A stretch of 64,000 nucleotides of DNA. It comes from Thermoproteota archaeon. GTDB taxonomy: Archaea > Korarchaeota > Korarchaeia > Korarchaeales > Korarchaeaceae. Shown one piece after another: positions 53,364 to 61,547 of the stretch; the first letter of the stretch is position 1, and each line of letters starts with the position of its first letter. Under the pieces are notes generated by a model. The model made no database searches. It saw only the letters and a program-made list of their open reading frames with translations, and had not been told where the DNA came from. Position numbers and translations under genes: made by a program. The stretch is from contig JALSOH010000004.1 of the NCBI GenBank assembly GCA_026986575.1, positions 496,001 to 560,000 of the forward strand. Direction: 5' to 3'.

Positions 53364-53962
53364 CCCTCGCGGGCGAAGCTTTCCAGCAGAGACATGAAGT
53401 CGTTAGTCCAATTGAATCGTCTACCCACACTTTTACCCTCTAGCTTCATTAGGATGTTCTCAATCTCATTGTCGAGATCGCTTCTACAACCATCAACTTG
53501 TATTATCCTATCCCACTCAGCGATCTCCAGTGCGTCCTGCAAAGGGCCATCTATAGCCTCGTACTCTAAATTCTCTCTGATCTTAAGGGAACTGTATCTC
53601 CTCGACTTCAGCCTCTCCAAAAGGACGGAGGGTTTGCACCTGACGACCACAACTAAAATCACATTCTCCTGAGGAATAGCATAAGGAGAGATGGTCTCGA
53701 TGACTAAGCATTTCTCTACCCTTAGAATCCTAGAAATTTCTTCTCGGATATTGTCCTCATCTAGGATCAGAGTATCTCTCTCCTCATCTCTTCCTAGGGT
53801 GTATCCCCTATCCTTGGCTATGTCGCCCACATTTATGTGGCGACATCCCAACACTTCGGCTAATCTCCGGCACAGGGTACTCTTGCCGGAAGCAGGAGCT
53901 CCTATAACTACTATTAGGCCCGATGGTCCGGAGCGAGGGCCAGAAACATTTATATTTCCCAT
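53351..53962 (-). CDS. AK6/Fap7-type adenylate kinase
   Basis: About 203 residues. P-loop VVIGAPASGKSTLCRRLAEVLG followed by INVGDIAKDRGY, DEERDTLILDEDNI and VVVVRCKPSVLLERLKSR is the AK6/Fap7 pattern (adenylate kinase/ATPase with a role in small-subunit maturation). The start is uncertain. ATG 53962 is used, but the AT-rich box TTTATATT at 53949-53956 lies just inside and would favour a start near 53926, where no standard start codon exists. The upstream sequence is the divergent tRNA-Glu gene. Confidence 0.72.
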   Translation of the reverse strand: MGNINVSGPRSGPSGLIVVIGAPASGKSTLCRRLAEVLGCRHINVGDIAKDRGYTLGRDEERDTLILDEDNIREEISRILRVEKCLVIETISPYAIPQENVILVVVVRCKPSVLLERLKSRRYSSLKIRENLEYEAIDGPLQDALEIAEWDRIIQVDGCRSDLDNEIENILMKLEGKSVGRRFNWTNDFMSLLESFAREGQGK

Positions 53963-53981
53963 ATACATCCCTTGGCCATGG

Positions 53982-54056
53982 GCTCCGGTGGTGTAGCCCG
54001 GTCAAGCATAGGGGCCTCTCGAGCCCCAGACCCGGGTTCAAATCCCGGCCGGAGCA
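53982..54056 (+). tRNA. tRNA-Glu (CTC)
   Basis: Acceptor GCTCCGG pairs with CCGGAGC. The anticodon stem GGGGC/GCCCC encloses CTCTCGA with anticodon CTC, and the T arm is CCGGGTTCAAATCCCGG. Discriminator A is followed by an encoded CCA (54057-54059). No intron. TATA-like TTTATATT is centred about 29 nt upstream. Confidence 0.95.
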
Positions 54057-54078
54057 CCATTCTTCCTATTTCGTTGGT

Positions 54079-54468
54079 TCAGTAAGGGAGTTCTCCAAAC
54101 ATGGAAGTTATCGGATGGAACTCCGCGATACCTACTAGGATGGACCATATTACGTAAGCTGTGAGGGCCGCCACAATCAGACGTACAGGCTGCTTATTGT
54201 AGGCAGGTATCAGCAGGAAAAGCGCTTGGATCATTACCAACACCAAGTAGAAGTTCCCCATTATGACATCGTAAGGTTGCATCCAAACTATCATTACCCA
54301 CACTCCTAACTCCGCTATGAAGAGCGCGACTGGAAAAGTGAACACTGCGAAGAGAACGCCGTATACTGCCTCCACTAATGTCTTCTTTAAGGCGGGAGGT
54401 AGTCCCCTCCTCCTTCTCCTAGAGATAGCTGTTCTACCCCTTCTCCAACTTCTAGAAGATCTTAACAT
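54079..54468 (-). CDS. Small membrane protein of unknown function
   Basis: 129 residues. A basic N-terminus (SSRSWRRGRTAISRRRRRG) is followed by about four hydrophobic helices (AVYGVLFAVFTFPVALFI, LGVWVMIVWM, FYLVLVMIQALFLLIPAY, LIVAALTAYVIWSILVG). Start fixed by GGTGATCTCATG, four bases after the UMP kinase gene. No family recognised. Confidence 0.6.
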   Translation of the reverse strand: MLRSSRSWRRGRTAISRRRRRGLPPALKKTLVEAVYGVLFAVFTFPVALFIAELGVWVMIVWMQPYDVIMGNFYLVLVMIQALFLLIPAYNKQPVRLIVAALTAYVIWSILVGIAEFHPITSMFGELPY

Positions 54469-54472
54469 GAGA

Positions 54473-55162
54473 TCACCTCGGTTTGACTAGGCTCCCCGTC
54501 CTCTTACCACTCACCAGGTCAAGTAGAGCCTCAGGTTCATCCCCACTTAAAATTATCGTTGAAATAGACGATCTCTTCAGTATCTTGATTGACAATGCGT
54601 CGAGAAGCTCGTACCTACCTGGATGATACAGTTTATCCCTCAAAATACGCTCCAAATCGTCATAGGATAACTCCTCTATCTTTCTGGCGTCTGGATAATG
54701 GTTGGGATCCTTATCATAAACTCCATCCACTCCCGTCATCTTCACTAGGAGGTTCAAGCCAAGCCTCTCGGCCATTAGCGCTGCAACAGCGTCCGTGGAC
54801 TGCCCGGGCTGCATACCTCCAGATACAGGTATCTTGCCCGATTGGAATGCGAGAACAGCTTCATCGTAATCCCCGATCACTCTGGGGAAGGCACTCTCTC
54901 CCAGTGCCGCTATCATGACTAGGGCATGTAGCCTCGTGGCGAGTATCCCAGCCTGATCCTGCAGGAACTTACTCCCACCTAACGATCCGACGGCCTCTAT
55001 GTACCTTCTAGCGGTATCGCTTCCGCCCGTGACTACAGCCAATTTTCTGTCCTTGGAGAGGTCCCTAACAATTTTAGCCGTTCTCTCTAGCAGGGTGAAG
55101 TCCCCGTAAGTGATGCCCCTGAACACGTACCCTCCTAGAAGTAAGACGAATCCTTCAGTCAT
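54473..55162 (-). CDS. pyrH: Uridylate kinase, archaeal type
   Basis: 229 residues of the amino-acid-kinase fold. Seen: LLLGGYVFRG at the N-terminus, LAVVTGGSDTARRYI, SGGMQPGQSTDAVAALMAERLG and the ATP-site segment LLVKMTGVDGVYDKDPNHYPDARKIEELSY. It phosphorylates UMP to UDP. Start fixed by GGTGATCTAATG. It follows Taw1 by nine bases. Confidence 0.87.
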   Translation of the reverse strand: MTEGFVLLLGGYVFRGITYGDFTLLERTAKIVRDLSKDRKLAVVTGGSDTARRYIEAVGSLGGSKFLQDQAGILATRLHALVMIAALGESAFPRVIGDYDEAVLAFQSGKIPVSGGMQPGQSTDAVAALMAERLGLNLLVKMTGVDGVYDKDPNHYPDARKIEELSYDDLERILRDKLYHPGRYELLDALSIKILKRSSISTIILSGDEPEALLDLVSGKRTGSLVKPR

Positions 55163-55171
55163 TAGATCACC

Positions 55172-56158
55172 TTAGTAGAATCTTATTGCCCTCTCCAGCC
55201 TCGATAGGAGCACTATCCTACTCTCAGGAGACTCATCTATGATATTATAACCCGTCAGCTCCGCTATTTTAGATGCGAAAGCCCTAACCTCCTCATGGGT
55301 TGGCATGCTCTCCCTCCCTAGCCTCCTTCTAGAGTAGCCTACCCACATGTAGGCCTTGGGCTCCACGTATGTGGGCTGAGATTCCTTTATCATCCGAGAG
55401 AATTCTTCTATCACCTTATTATCCATGTTAAATCCCTTTATCAATGGTATCCTCATGACAGTTGGGGAGGAGAAGGACTGGAGCATCTCTAGGGTCTTCT
55501 GAAGCCTAGACCATGCATCAGGCCACAATGGGCGGGTTATTTCCATGTAGAGCCTCTCATTTGGGGCGGGGACCGTGACATACAGTTGAGTAGGCTCTCT
55601 TTCCAAGTTCTCCAGCCTCTCCGGGAGGGTACCATTAGTGACGATGAAGGTGGTCATCCCCCTCTTCGCGTAAGCTTCCACGAGTCCACCTATGTGCGGG
55701 TAAAGTGTGGGCTCTCCCGTCAGGGAGATAGCTGCATGCTTTGGCTCCTCTGCCTCGTACACCCATTCCTTCCTAAACACCTTCACTCCCTTGTAGCCCT
55801 GTACTATCATCTTCTGCAATCTGATACTCTCTTCAGCTATTTCTTCTGGATCGTCCCACTTTGCCCCCTCCTCAGGCACCTCCTTCCACCTGAACTCGGC
55901 CGGTACATCGCTCACATTCAACCTCCAGCAGTAGAGGCACTGTAAGTTGCAGAAGGACGCGGTGGGGGTCATCTGAAGGCATCTCCATGAGGGAATGCCG
56001 TAGAACTTGTGCTTGTAGCAGGTTCTTCCCTCCATTAGGGCCTTTCTAAACCAGTAGCATGGTTTCATGGCTGAATGATTTAGAATAATTTTGTACCCCT
56101 GCTTCTCCATGAGTTTCCTCACGCGATCGGGTATCCTCACGAGACCGGTGGATAACAT
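55172..56158 (-). CDS. taw1: tRNA 4-demethylwyosine synthase Taw1
   Basis: 328 residues from ATG 56158. A radical SAM enzyme that builds the tricyclic base of wyosine from m1G37 of tRNA-Phe with pyruvate. The radical SAM cluster is C70-x3-C74-x2-C77 (ASFCNLQCLYCWR), and the second Fe-S cluster cysteines are at C34, C47 and C60 (KPCYWF, RTCYKHKFYG, WRCLQ). AISLTGEPTLYPHIGGLV is the SAM site. The longer start at GTG 56176 would crowd the promoter. Confidence 0.93.
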   Translation of the reverse strand: MLSTGLVRIPDRVRKLMEKQGYKIILNHSAMKPCYWFRKALMEGRTCYKHKFYGIPSWRCLQMTPTASFCNLQCLYCWRLNVSDVPAEFRWKEVPEEGAKWDDPEEIAEESIRLQKMIVQGYKGVKVFRKEWVYEAEEPKHAAISLTGEPTLYPHIGGLVEAYAKRGMTTFIVTNGTLPERLENLEREPTQLYVTVPAPNERLYMEITRPLWPDAWSRLQKTLEMLQSFSSPTVMRIPLIKGFNMDNKVIEEFSRMIKESQPTYVEPKAYMWVGYSRRRLGRESMPTHEEVRAFASKIAELTGYNIIDESPESRIVLLSRLERAIRFY

Positions 56159-56185
56159 CTTTATCCATGCTGACACCGAGTTCCC

Positions 56186-56195
56186 GATAAATAAT
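56186..56195. promoter_or_regulatory. Shared AT-rich box between taw1 and the translin gene
   Basis: GATAAATAAT lies about 32 nt before taw1 ATG 56158 and about 22 nt before TTG 56212 of the translin gene. It overlaps the ATG at 56194 that would otherwise start the translin gene, so TTG 56212 is preferred. Confidence 0.4.
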
Positions 56196-56211
56196 GATTC
56201 GCCCGAATAAG

Positions 56212-56808
56212 TTGACCGAACAGCTGAGGAAATCTCGACTCGAACTGGAGAGACTGAATATCCTCAGAGAGAAGGCCATATCTCTCTCTAGAGGCTGGCT
56301 CACCAGGTGCAGGGAGCTTATATCGAGGGCGAGGGGCATGGAGGATCTAGACCAAGTCGAGAGGGAACTGACGGGCATCCTAAAAGAGATAAAAGAATTT
56401 CTCACGGAGTGCAAGGAGGAGCTGGGATACTTAGATCCCACTCTGAGGAACATCGTCTCCGATCCAATGCAAGAGGCGGTCGAGGGGATAGTTCTGGCGA
56501 GGTTACTTGCTGGAAAAGAAGTTCCGTCCCATGAGGATCTGGGAGTTGGCCCCAGAGAGTACGTGCTGGGCATTGGTGATTCGGTGGGGGAGCTCAGGAG
56601 GGTAGCCCTACATTTACTCTCGAAGGGGAGGGTCGCCGAGGCTGAACACCTCGCCGAGATGATGGAGGAGCTATATGAGGGACTGAACCTCATGGTACTT
56701 CCTGACTCACTAGTCCCAGTCAGGAGGAAGGCGGATGTGGCCAGATCCTTGGTCGAGAAGACCTTCTCTGAGATCCTCATGCTCAAGTCAACGGGTGGTG
56801 GAGGATGA
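56212..56808 (+). CDS. Translin family protein
   Basis: About 198 residues, nearly all helical. LRKSRLELERLNILREKAISLSRGWLTRC, then the translin core PMQEAVEGIVLARLLAGKEVPSHEDLGVGPREYVLGIGDSVGELRRVALHLL. Archaeal translins form ring-shaped RNA/DNA-binding complexes with possible RNase activity. ATG 56194 is an alternative start. It overlaps ribK by 4 bases. Confidence 0.82.
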   Translation: MTEQLRKSRLELERLNILREKAISLSRGWLTRCRELISRARGMEDLDQVERELTGILKEIKEFLTECKEELGYLDPTLRNIVSDPMQEAVEGIVLARLLAGKEVPSHEDLGVGPREYVLGIGDSVGELRRVALHLLSKGRVAEAEHLAEMMEELYEGLNLMVLPDSLVPVRRKADVARSLVEKTFSEILMLKSTGGGG

Positions 56809-57482
56809 GCAGGGACTTCAAAGAGCTGGATCCTTACACATCACACCTGCTGCTGGCCGTTATCCTCTTGGGGGGATCGAAAAAACCAGTACGAGCCTCC
56901 GATTTATGCGAATATCTCAACACATCTAGAGCTACGATATCCAGGTGGATTTCTAGGGCGGAGGACTTGGGCTTCCTCAGGTCGACCATGGCTAGAAGAG
57001 TCCAATACGTGATGGCCACTCAGAAGGCATTGGAACTCGTCAGAACTCTCTATGAGATGACTCAAGGTATAAGCTGGGACGAAGAGGTACTTATGGCCGA
57101 AGTATTCTCGGGGATGAAGGAAGGAGCCTACTACATGTCCAGACCGGGCTATGTGATGGGCTTCAAGGAAGTTCTAGGATATATACCCTTCCCAGGCACG
57201 CTAAACCTCAGAGTGAGGGGAGGAGACATCTCCAAGATAAGGGAGTGGAGGAGAAGGGTGAGGCCCAAGGTGGTGCCTGGATTCGTGGAGGCGGGCAGGA
57301 CATTCGGGGATGTAGAGGTTCTACCCGTAGCTCTCAATGGGTCCTTAGAGGCTCACGCGATTTTCCCTCTCAGAAGACATTACGGCGATGATGTACTGGA
57401 GATAATACACCCCGAAAGCCTGAGAATCAAGTTGAACGTTAAAGATGGAGATATAGTAGCCATCACTTTGAAGAAGTGGTAG
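56805..57482 (+). CDS. ribK: CTP-dependent riboflavin kinase with winged-helix N-terminus
   Basis: 225 residues. Residues 1-90 form a winged helix (LCEYLNTSRATISRWISRAEDLGFLRS). The kinase domain follows: VFSGMKEGAYYMSRPGYVMGFKEVLGYIPFPGTLNLRV, with the archaeal RibK signature G-x-F-x-G-x-P-G-T-L-N. It makes FMN from riboflavin using CTP. The fused helix-turn-helix suggests regulation of flavin genes (RbkR type). A tRNA-Val lies directly after it on the other strand. Confidence 0.92.
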   Translation: MSRDFKELDPYTSHLLLAVILLGGSKKPVRASDLCEYLNTSRATISRWISRAEDLGFLRSTMARRVQYVMATQKALELVRTLYEMTQGISWDEEVLMAEVFSGMKEGAYYMSRPGYVMGFKEVLGYIPFPGTLNLRVRGGDISKIREWRRRVRPKVVPGFVEAGRTFGDVEVLPVALNGSLEAHAIFPLRRHYGDDVLEIIHPESLRIKLNVKDGDIVAITLKKW

Positions 57483-57555
57483 TGGGCCGGGGGGGACTCG
57501 AACCCCCGACCTCCGCCGTGTGAGGGCGGCGTCATAGCCGCTAGACCACCGGCCC
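57483..57555 (-). tRNA. tRNA-Val (CAC)
   Basis: Reads on the minus strand with acceptor GGGCCGG/CCGGCCC, the anticodon stem CCGCC/GGCGG enclosing CTCACAC (anticodon CAC), and a T arm identical to that of tRNA-Val (GAC). Discriminator is A. CCA is not encoded (the next bases on the minus strand are CTA). No intron. The end touches the ribK stop codon. The 218 bases beyond it to the MFS gene are AT-rich and hold no other gene. Confidence 0.94.
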
Positions 57556-57773
57556 TTGAGTCCGGTCAATCGCTCGATTTTAATCTTTATGTGGGTGTGG
57601 ACCTTCCCCTTGGATGGATGTACCATCGATTTTTTCAGGTAATTAAAATGATGATTAAGGCGATATCAGAAATTTAACGAAAGTGACCTACGTTTTTTCA
57701 TATCATTAGATGGTAATGTCAAAGAGATAAGGTAGCTATTTTAATTAACAAGAGCGGGTAGTAGACAGATGAA

Positions 57774-59060
57774 ATGATTAACGGAATAAGGGAGCTCGAA
57801 AGGGATCTGAAACTACTGCTCATAGCAAGCATACCTACGGGGCTCTCTGGCGGAATGTTCTACGCCGTCTGGGGTTTGTATTTCGAAACAGAAGGTATAA
57901 ATGTTAGTCTGCTAGGACTCTACAGCTTCCTAGAAGGTTTATTGATGGCAGCGGTCTTCATTCCGGCTGGTCTCATCACCGACAAGATGGGAAGGAAGAA
58001 ACCCGTCCTGATAGGGTACATGTTTTCCGCCGTGTCTCTAGCCATAGTATCGCTCTGGGGTCTCAATCTACCAGCAATAATCTTGAGTGGGATCTTGGGA
58101 GGCTGCAGCTCCCTCGCCCTACCCGCTTTCCAAGCTTGGCTAGCCGACCTCGCCGGCAGCAGAATGGAAGAGGCCTCGAGCATCCAGATGTTCCTTTACA
58201 ACGTCAGCTTCTCAGCTGGAAGTCTGATGGGATGGGTCCCTGAACTGATGGTCTTGTCGTCGCAAGACATGAGCTACTCTCAAGCCTACCGAATGATGAT
58301 ACTCCTCTCTACGCTCGCGACGCTGATCGCCATACCATTCTTCTTGACCATTAAAGACAAGGAGATGGCACATTTAACGGGCCCCCACTCGATAGCTTTC
58401 AAAGACATTATGAGACCCCTTAACGCCTCCATGATACGCAGACTCACCTTCCTCCTAGTACTATCCAGCCTAGCCACCGGGTTCTTCTATCCCCTGACCA
58501 GCTACTATCTCGGGGAGAAGTACGGAGTTGAGTCCGGGCCGGTTGGAACTGTCCTCTCCCTGATATACCTTATATCCTCATTCAGTTATTTAATAGCCCC
58601 CGTGTTCTCCAAGCTCTTGGGGCTCGTGAAGTTTGTCGTACTATCACAGGGCTTCGCTATACTAATGATGGCCCTGATTCCCTTCACCCACGACTTCCTA
58701 CTCGCTTCCACGTTACTCATCCTTCAGGTGATGGGAACCTACGCACCTTTCCCGCTGATATGGGCGCTTTTCATGGAGTACTCACCTCCCGACGAAAGAG
58801 GAATGGTTAACTCCCTCTATAACTTGTCGGTAGTGGGTCCTAGAGCTATTTCCTCACTGGCAGGTGGAAATCTGATGAGCATGTCACTGGAGTACCCGAT
58901 ATTCGCTTTCATTCTTCTATACTCCCTCTATAACTTCCTATTCGCTGTTCTGGTGAGGAGTCCTCATTCTAGGAAGAGTTATCTGGCAAGGGTGGCAGAG
59001 AACGCGGGGAATGACGATGGATTTGAGGGGCAGGATAGATGCAACACTTCTGAAGCATGA
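57774..59060 (+). CDS. MFS transporter
   Basis: 428 residues, about twelve membrane segments. The MFS loop is clear: GLITDKMGRKKPVLIGYMFSA. Also EYSPPDERGMVNSLYNLSVVGPRAISSLAGG in the second half. Substrate unknown. The C-terminal tail ENAGNDDGFEGQDRCNTSEA is encoded over the start of deoC (44-base overlap), so the two are coupled; a nucleoside-related substrate is possible. Confidence 0.82.
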   Translation: MINGIRELERDLKLLLIASIPTGLSGGMFYAVWGLYFETEGINVSLLGLYSFLEGLLMAAVFIPAGLITDKMGRKKPVLIGYMFSAVSLAIVSLWGLNLPAIILSGILGGCSSLALPAFQAWLADLAGSRMEEASSIQMFLYNVSFSAGSLMGWVPELMVLSSQDMSYSQAYRMMILLSTLATLIAIPFFLTIKDKEMAHLTGPHSIAFKDIMRPLNASMIRRLTFLLVLSSLATGFFYPLTSYYLGEKYGVESGPVGTVLSLIYLISSFSYLIAPVFSKLLGLVKFVVLSQGFAILMMALIPFTHDFLLASTLLILQVMGTYAPFPLIWALFMEYSPPDERGMVNSLYNLSVVGPRAISSLAGGNLMSMSLEYPIFAFILLYSLYNFLFAVLVRSPHSRKSYLARVAENAGNDDGFEGQDRCNTSEA

Positions 59061-59634
59061 TGTCCCTCTGTCAGAGGTCGTGGAATTCGCGAAAAGGGCG
59101 GCGAGAGAGGGGATGAGGTCCGTCGTGGTTTACCCTTTTTATGCCCAGCGTCTTACGGCGCTAGGTATGGAGATATCGATATGCACGGTAGTAGGCTTTC
59201 CTCACGGCTCTCAACTCAAGGAAGCGAAGGTGGGGGAGGCGAAGCTGGCTCGAGAGATTGGCGTCTCCGAAATAGACTATGTGATCAGTATACCTGCGGT
59301 TAAGAACGGACTGTTCGATTATCTGAAGGAAGAAGCTGATCTCATAACTGCTGCCTTCTCAGGAACGGTTAAGGCCATTATTGAGGTACCTCTTCTTTCT
59401 GAAAATGAGCTCAAGAGCACATTAAAGGCCCTAGAGTCCACTGACGTGGAGTATGTGAAGACATCCACTGGACTGTACAGGCCTGTGGCACCCGGCGATG
59501 TCAGGAGGATGAAGGAGCTCACTGACAAGAAGATAAAAGCCTCCGGAGGAATAAGGACCAAGGAACAGGCTATTGAGCTGATTAAGTCGGGAGCTGATGT
59601 GTTAGGGACTAGTAAGCCTTTTGATATTCTGTAG
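59017..59634 (+). CDS. deoC: Deoxyribose-phosphate aldolase
   Basis: About 205 residues. It splits 2-deoxyribose 5-phosphate into glyceraldehyde 3-phosphate and acetaldehyde. Seen: RIDATLLKHDVPLSEVVEF, CTVVGFPHGSQLKEAKVGEA, VEYVKTSTGLY with the Schiff-base lysine, and KIKASGGIRTKEQAIELIKSGADVLGTS. ATG 59011 lies six bases upstream in the same frame. Confidence 0.92.
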   Translation: MDLRGRIDATLLKHDVPLSEVVEFAKRAAREGMRSVVVYPFYAQRLTALGMEISICTVVGFPHGSQLKEAKVGEAKLAREIGVSEIDYVISIPAVKNGLFDYLKEEADLITAAFSGTVKAIIEVPLLSENELKSTLKALESTDVEYVKTSTGLYRPVAPGDVRRMKELTDKKIKASGGIRTKEQAIELIKSGADVLGTSKPFDIL

Positions 59635-59639
59635 CGGGA

Positions 59640-60764
59640 TCAGGCTCCTATCACCCAGCGGGCAATGTAGCTCCTAGGGCACTGGACGGTACCCCTGTAA
59701 TAGGGGCAGAAGGAGCAGGTCGGACTGTTACCCCAACAATCGAACTCGTTGCTATTGGCTATGTGACAGCCATCCCAGAGGAGGCAGTCGTTGCATGATG
59801 GAAAGTCAGCGATCTTCACCTTAGCCCTGAAAGACACATACTCAGGGGACCACCATATCTCCCTCAAGCTCTTCTCTTTCAGATCACCGAAAACTAGCTG
59901 CTTTACCTCGACCTCCCTTCCATCGATCCAAGCCCTGTAGTCGTGGAGGGTGAAGAGGCACGGGACGACCTTCCCATCAAATGTAATGGCGAAAGCCCTC
60001 TCCTCGATGAAGGGACACCTCCTCTCAGTCTTGTAATAGAAGAAGGGCTCTATCACTCTGACATGGTGGAGCATCGAGAGGGTCCTGACCTTCCCCATGA
60101 TCTCTGAGATGTTATCGGGCTGCACCTTATCGTGTATCTGCTCATTAGCGAGAGCTGGATGGGTAGCTATCAGATTGGACAGAAGAACACCTCTGGCCCC
60201 TATTTCAGCTGCCCACTCTATTAGATCAGGGAGCTTACTCACCGTGCTCTTAAGGAGAACCGTGGAGATCCACAGTTCCACTCCATCCCTGTTGGCTAGC
60301 TCCCTGATCCCCTCCTCAACTACGTGAAAGCTCGATCCCACTCTGATCTTCCTGTAAATCTCCGGATCTGTGACATCCACGCTGACGAAAACCCAAGAGA
60401 AACAGCGACCTATAACATCAGATTTCCTTAGGAGGGTGGTTCCGTTGGTAATCATTCCCAGATCGAATCTCTCCGCCGCCTTCTCCGCGAACTCCTCGAA
60501 CCTCGGGTGAATCGTGGGTTCTCCCCATCCACTGAACCACAGATCTTGGACACCCATGTCTTCGAGCTCCTCGAGCACGCGATCGAACAGTTCCTCACTC
60601 ATGAGCCCTATCCTCTCGCTCCAGCTCTGCCTGTAGCAGAATTTACAGTTAAGGTTGCAAGAGGTCGTGAGCTCCACATGAGCCTCCCTAGGAGGATCTG
60701 GATCCGACAGATAAAAGCCTCCGTGCACCCTTATCTTCTCCAATGGTCCTCGACCGCCCCTCAC
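59640..60764 (-). CDS. Radical SAM/SPASM protein, likely tungsten-cofactor oxidoreductase maturase
   Basis: 374 residues. Radical SAM site C36-x3-C40-x2-C43 (TTSCNLNCKFCYRQ), then LWFSGWGEPTIHPRF. C-terminal cluster region: CPFIEERAFAITFDGKVVPCL, FPSCNDCLLWDGCHIANSNE, FDCWGNSPTCSFCPYYRGTVQCP. The last pattern (D-C-W-G-N-S-P-x-C) matches what I recall of the maturase found beside tungsten-dependent aldehyde oxidoreductases in Thermococcales. No such oxidoreductase gene is in this window. Specific function is moderately supported; the radical SAM/SPASM class is certain. Confidence 0.72.
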   Translation of the reverse strand: MRGGRGPLEKIRVHGGFYLSDPDPPREAHVELTTSCNLNCKFCYRQSWSERIGLMSEELFDRVLEELEDMGVQDLWFSGWGEPTIHPRFEEFAEKAAERFDLGMITNGTTLLRKSDVIGRCFSWVFVSVDVTDPEIYRKIRVGSSFHVVEEGIRELANRDGVELWISTVLLKSTVSKLPDLIEWAAEIGARGVLLSNLIATHPALANEQIHDKVQPDNISEIMGKVRTLSMLHHVRVIEPFFYYKTERRCPFIEERAFAITFDGKVVPCLFTLHDYRAWIDGREVEVKQLVFGDLKEKSLREIWWSPEYVSFRAKVKIADFPSCNDCLLWDGCHIANSNEFDCWGNSPTCSFCPYYRGTVQCPRSYIARWVIGA

Positions 60765-60814
60765 CTGACCTGTATTAAACGATTGCTATAACGCAGTATT
60801 TAAGAAAAGAAACA

Positions 60815-61537
60815 TCAACCGAGGAATGTATCCGCTGCTCCTTTGGGGGACCTACTCCATACCTTTTCGACTTCCTCCATAGGCAGGTCCAGCTGCTTGG
60901 CTAATAGCTCCATGGAAATTTCCGGATTCGTCCTCTTTATATCATCCACGGCATGGGCCAAGTAATCCTCGTAAGGAAGAGCTTCCTCCCATAACCTGTC
61001 GAATCTCTCCTTGAAAATCTTCGCCAGACTCTCCGACTCCACCTTTATACCAGTTCTCGTGGGTTGCTCCACACCTATCTTCTCAGGAAATCCCATAACC
61101 ACGATCCTGTCGTCCACCACCATGTGCCTGAGATCGTACACAACGAGTCCTCCGTGGTACTTCACCTCAGCTCCAGCCTTCGAATACCTGTACCCCACGT
61201 AGAGCTTCTCCCTTCCCTTGGGCATCATATACCTTATTCTCACACCCCTTGATGCGGCCGCTTCTATCTCCTTGACGATCTTGTCGAAGAATTCGGTGGA
61301 GTCCTTGGGCTTAGCGCCCGTTACCGATCCGAAGATCTCCTTAGTAGCTCCCCTCATGGCCTCCAGCACCGCATTGAAGTACTGAGTTCTAGTGAGCATC
61401 TTAGTCACTTCCATGAGGTGCTCCACGAGTCTCTTCCTTCCCTCGAGTTCGTGCCTACTGAGGTAGAGCAGAAGTATAGTAGCTATCAGCAGGGTGAGCT
61501 CCACTATCAGGAGAGCTAAGGCCACTAAGTCCCCCAT
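60815..61537 (-). CDS. Membrane-anchored PLD-like domain protein
   Basis: About 240 residues from ATG 61537, preceded by GAGGGA. One N-terminal membrane helix (LVALALLIVELTLLIATILLLYL) precedes a domain like the phospholipase-D fold of TrmB-type regulators: GVRIRYMMPKG, VKYHGGLVVYDLRHMVVDDRIVVMGFPE. The catalytic HxKxxxxD is not kept (H-M-V-V-D-D), so it is probably a binding domain. A helical C-terminal segment ends it. It overlaps the end of thrB, so it is co-expressed with threonine synthesis genes. Confidence 0.6.
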   Translation of the reverse strand: MGDLVALALLIVELTLLIATILLLYLSRHELEGRKRLVEHLMEVTKMLTRTQYFNAVLEAMRGATKEIFGSVTGAKPKDSTEFFDKIVKEIEAAASRGVRIRYMMPKGREKLYVGYRYSKAGAEVKYHGGLVVYDLRHMVVDDRIVVMGFPEKIGVEQPTRTGIKVESESLAKIFKERFDRLWEEALPYEDYLAHAVDDIKRTNPEISMELLAKQLDLPMEEVEKVWSRSPKGAADTFLG

Positions 61538-61547
61538 AGGAGATCCC

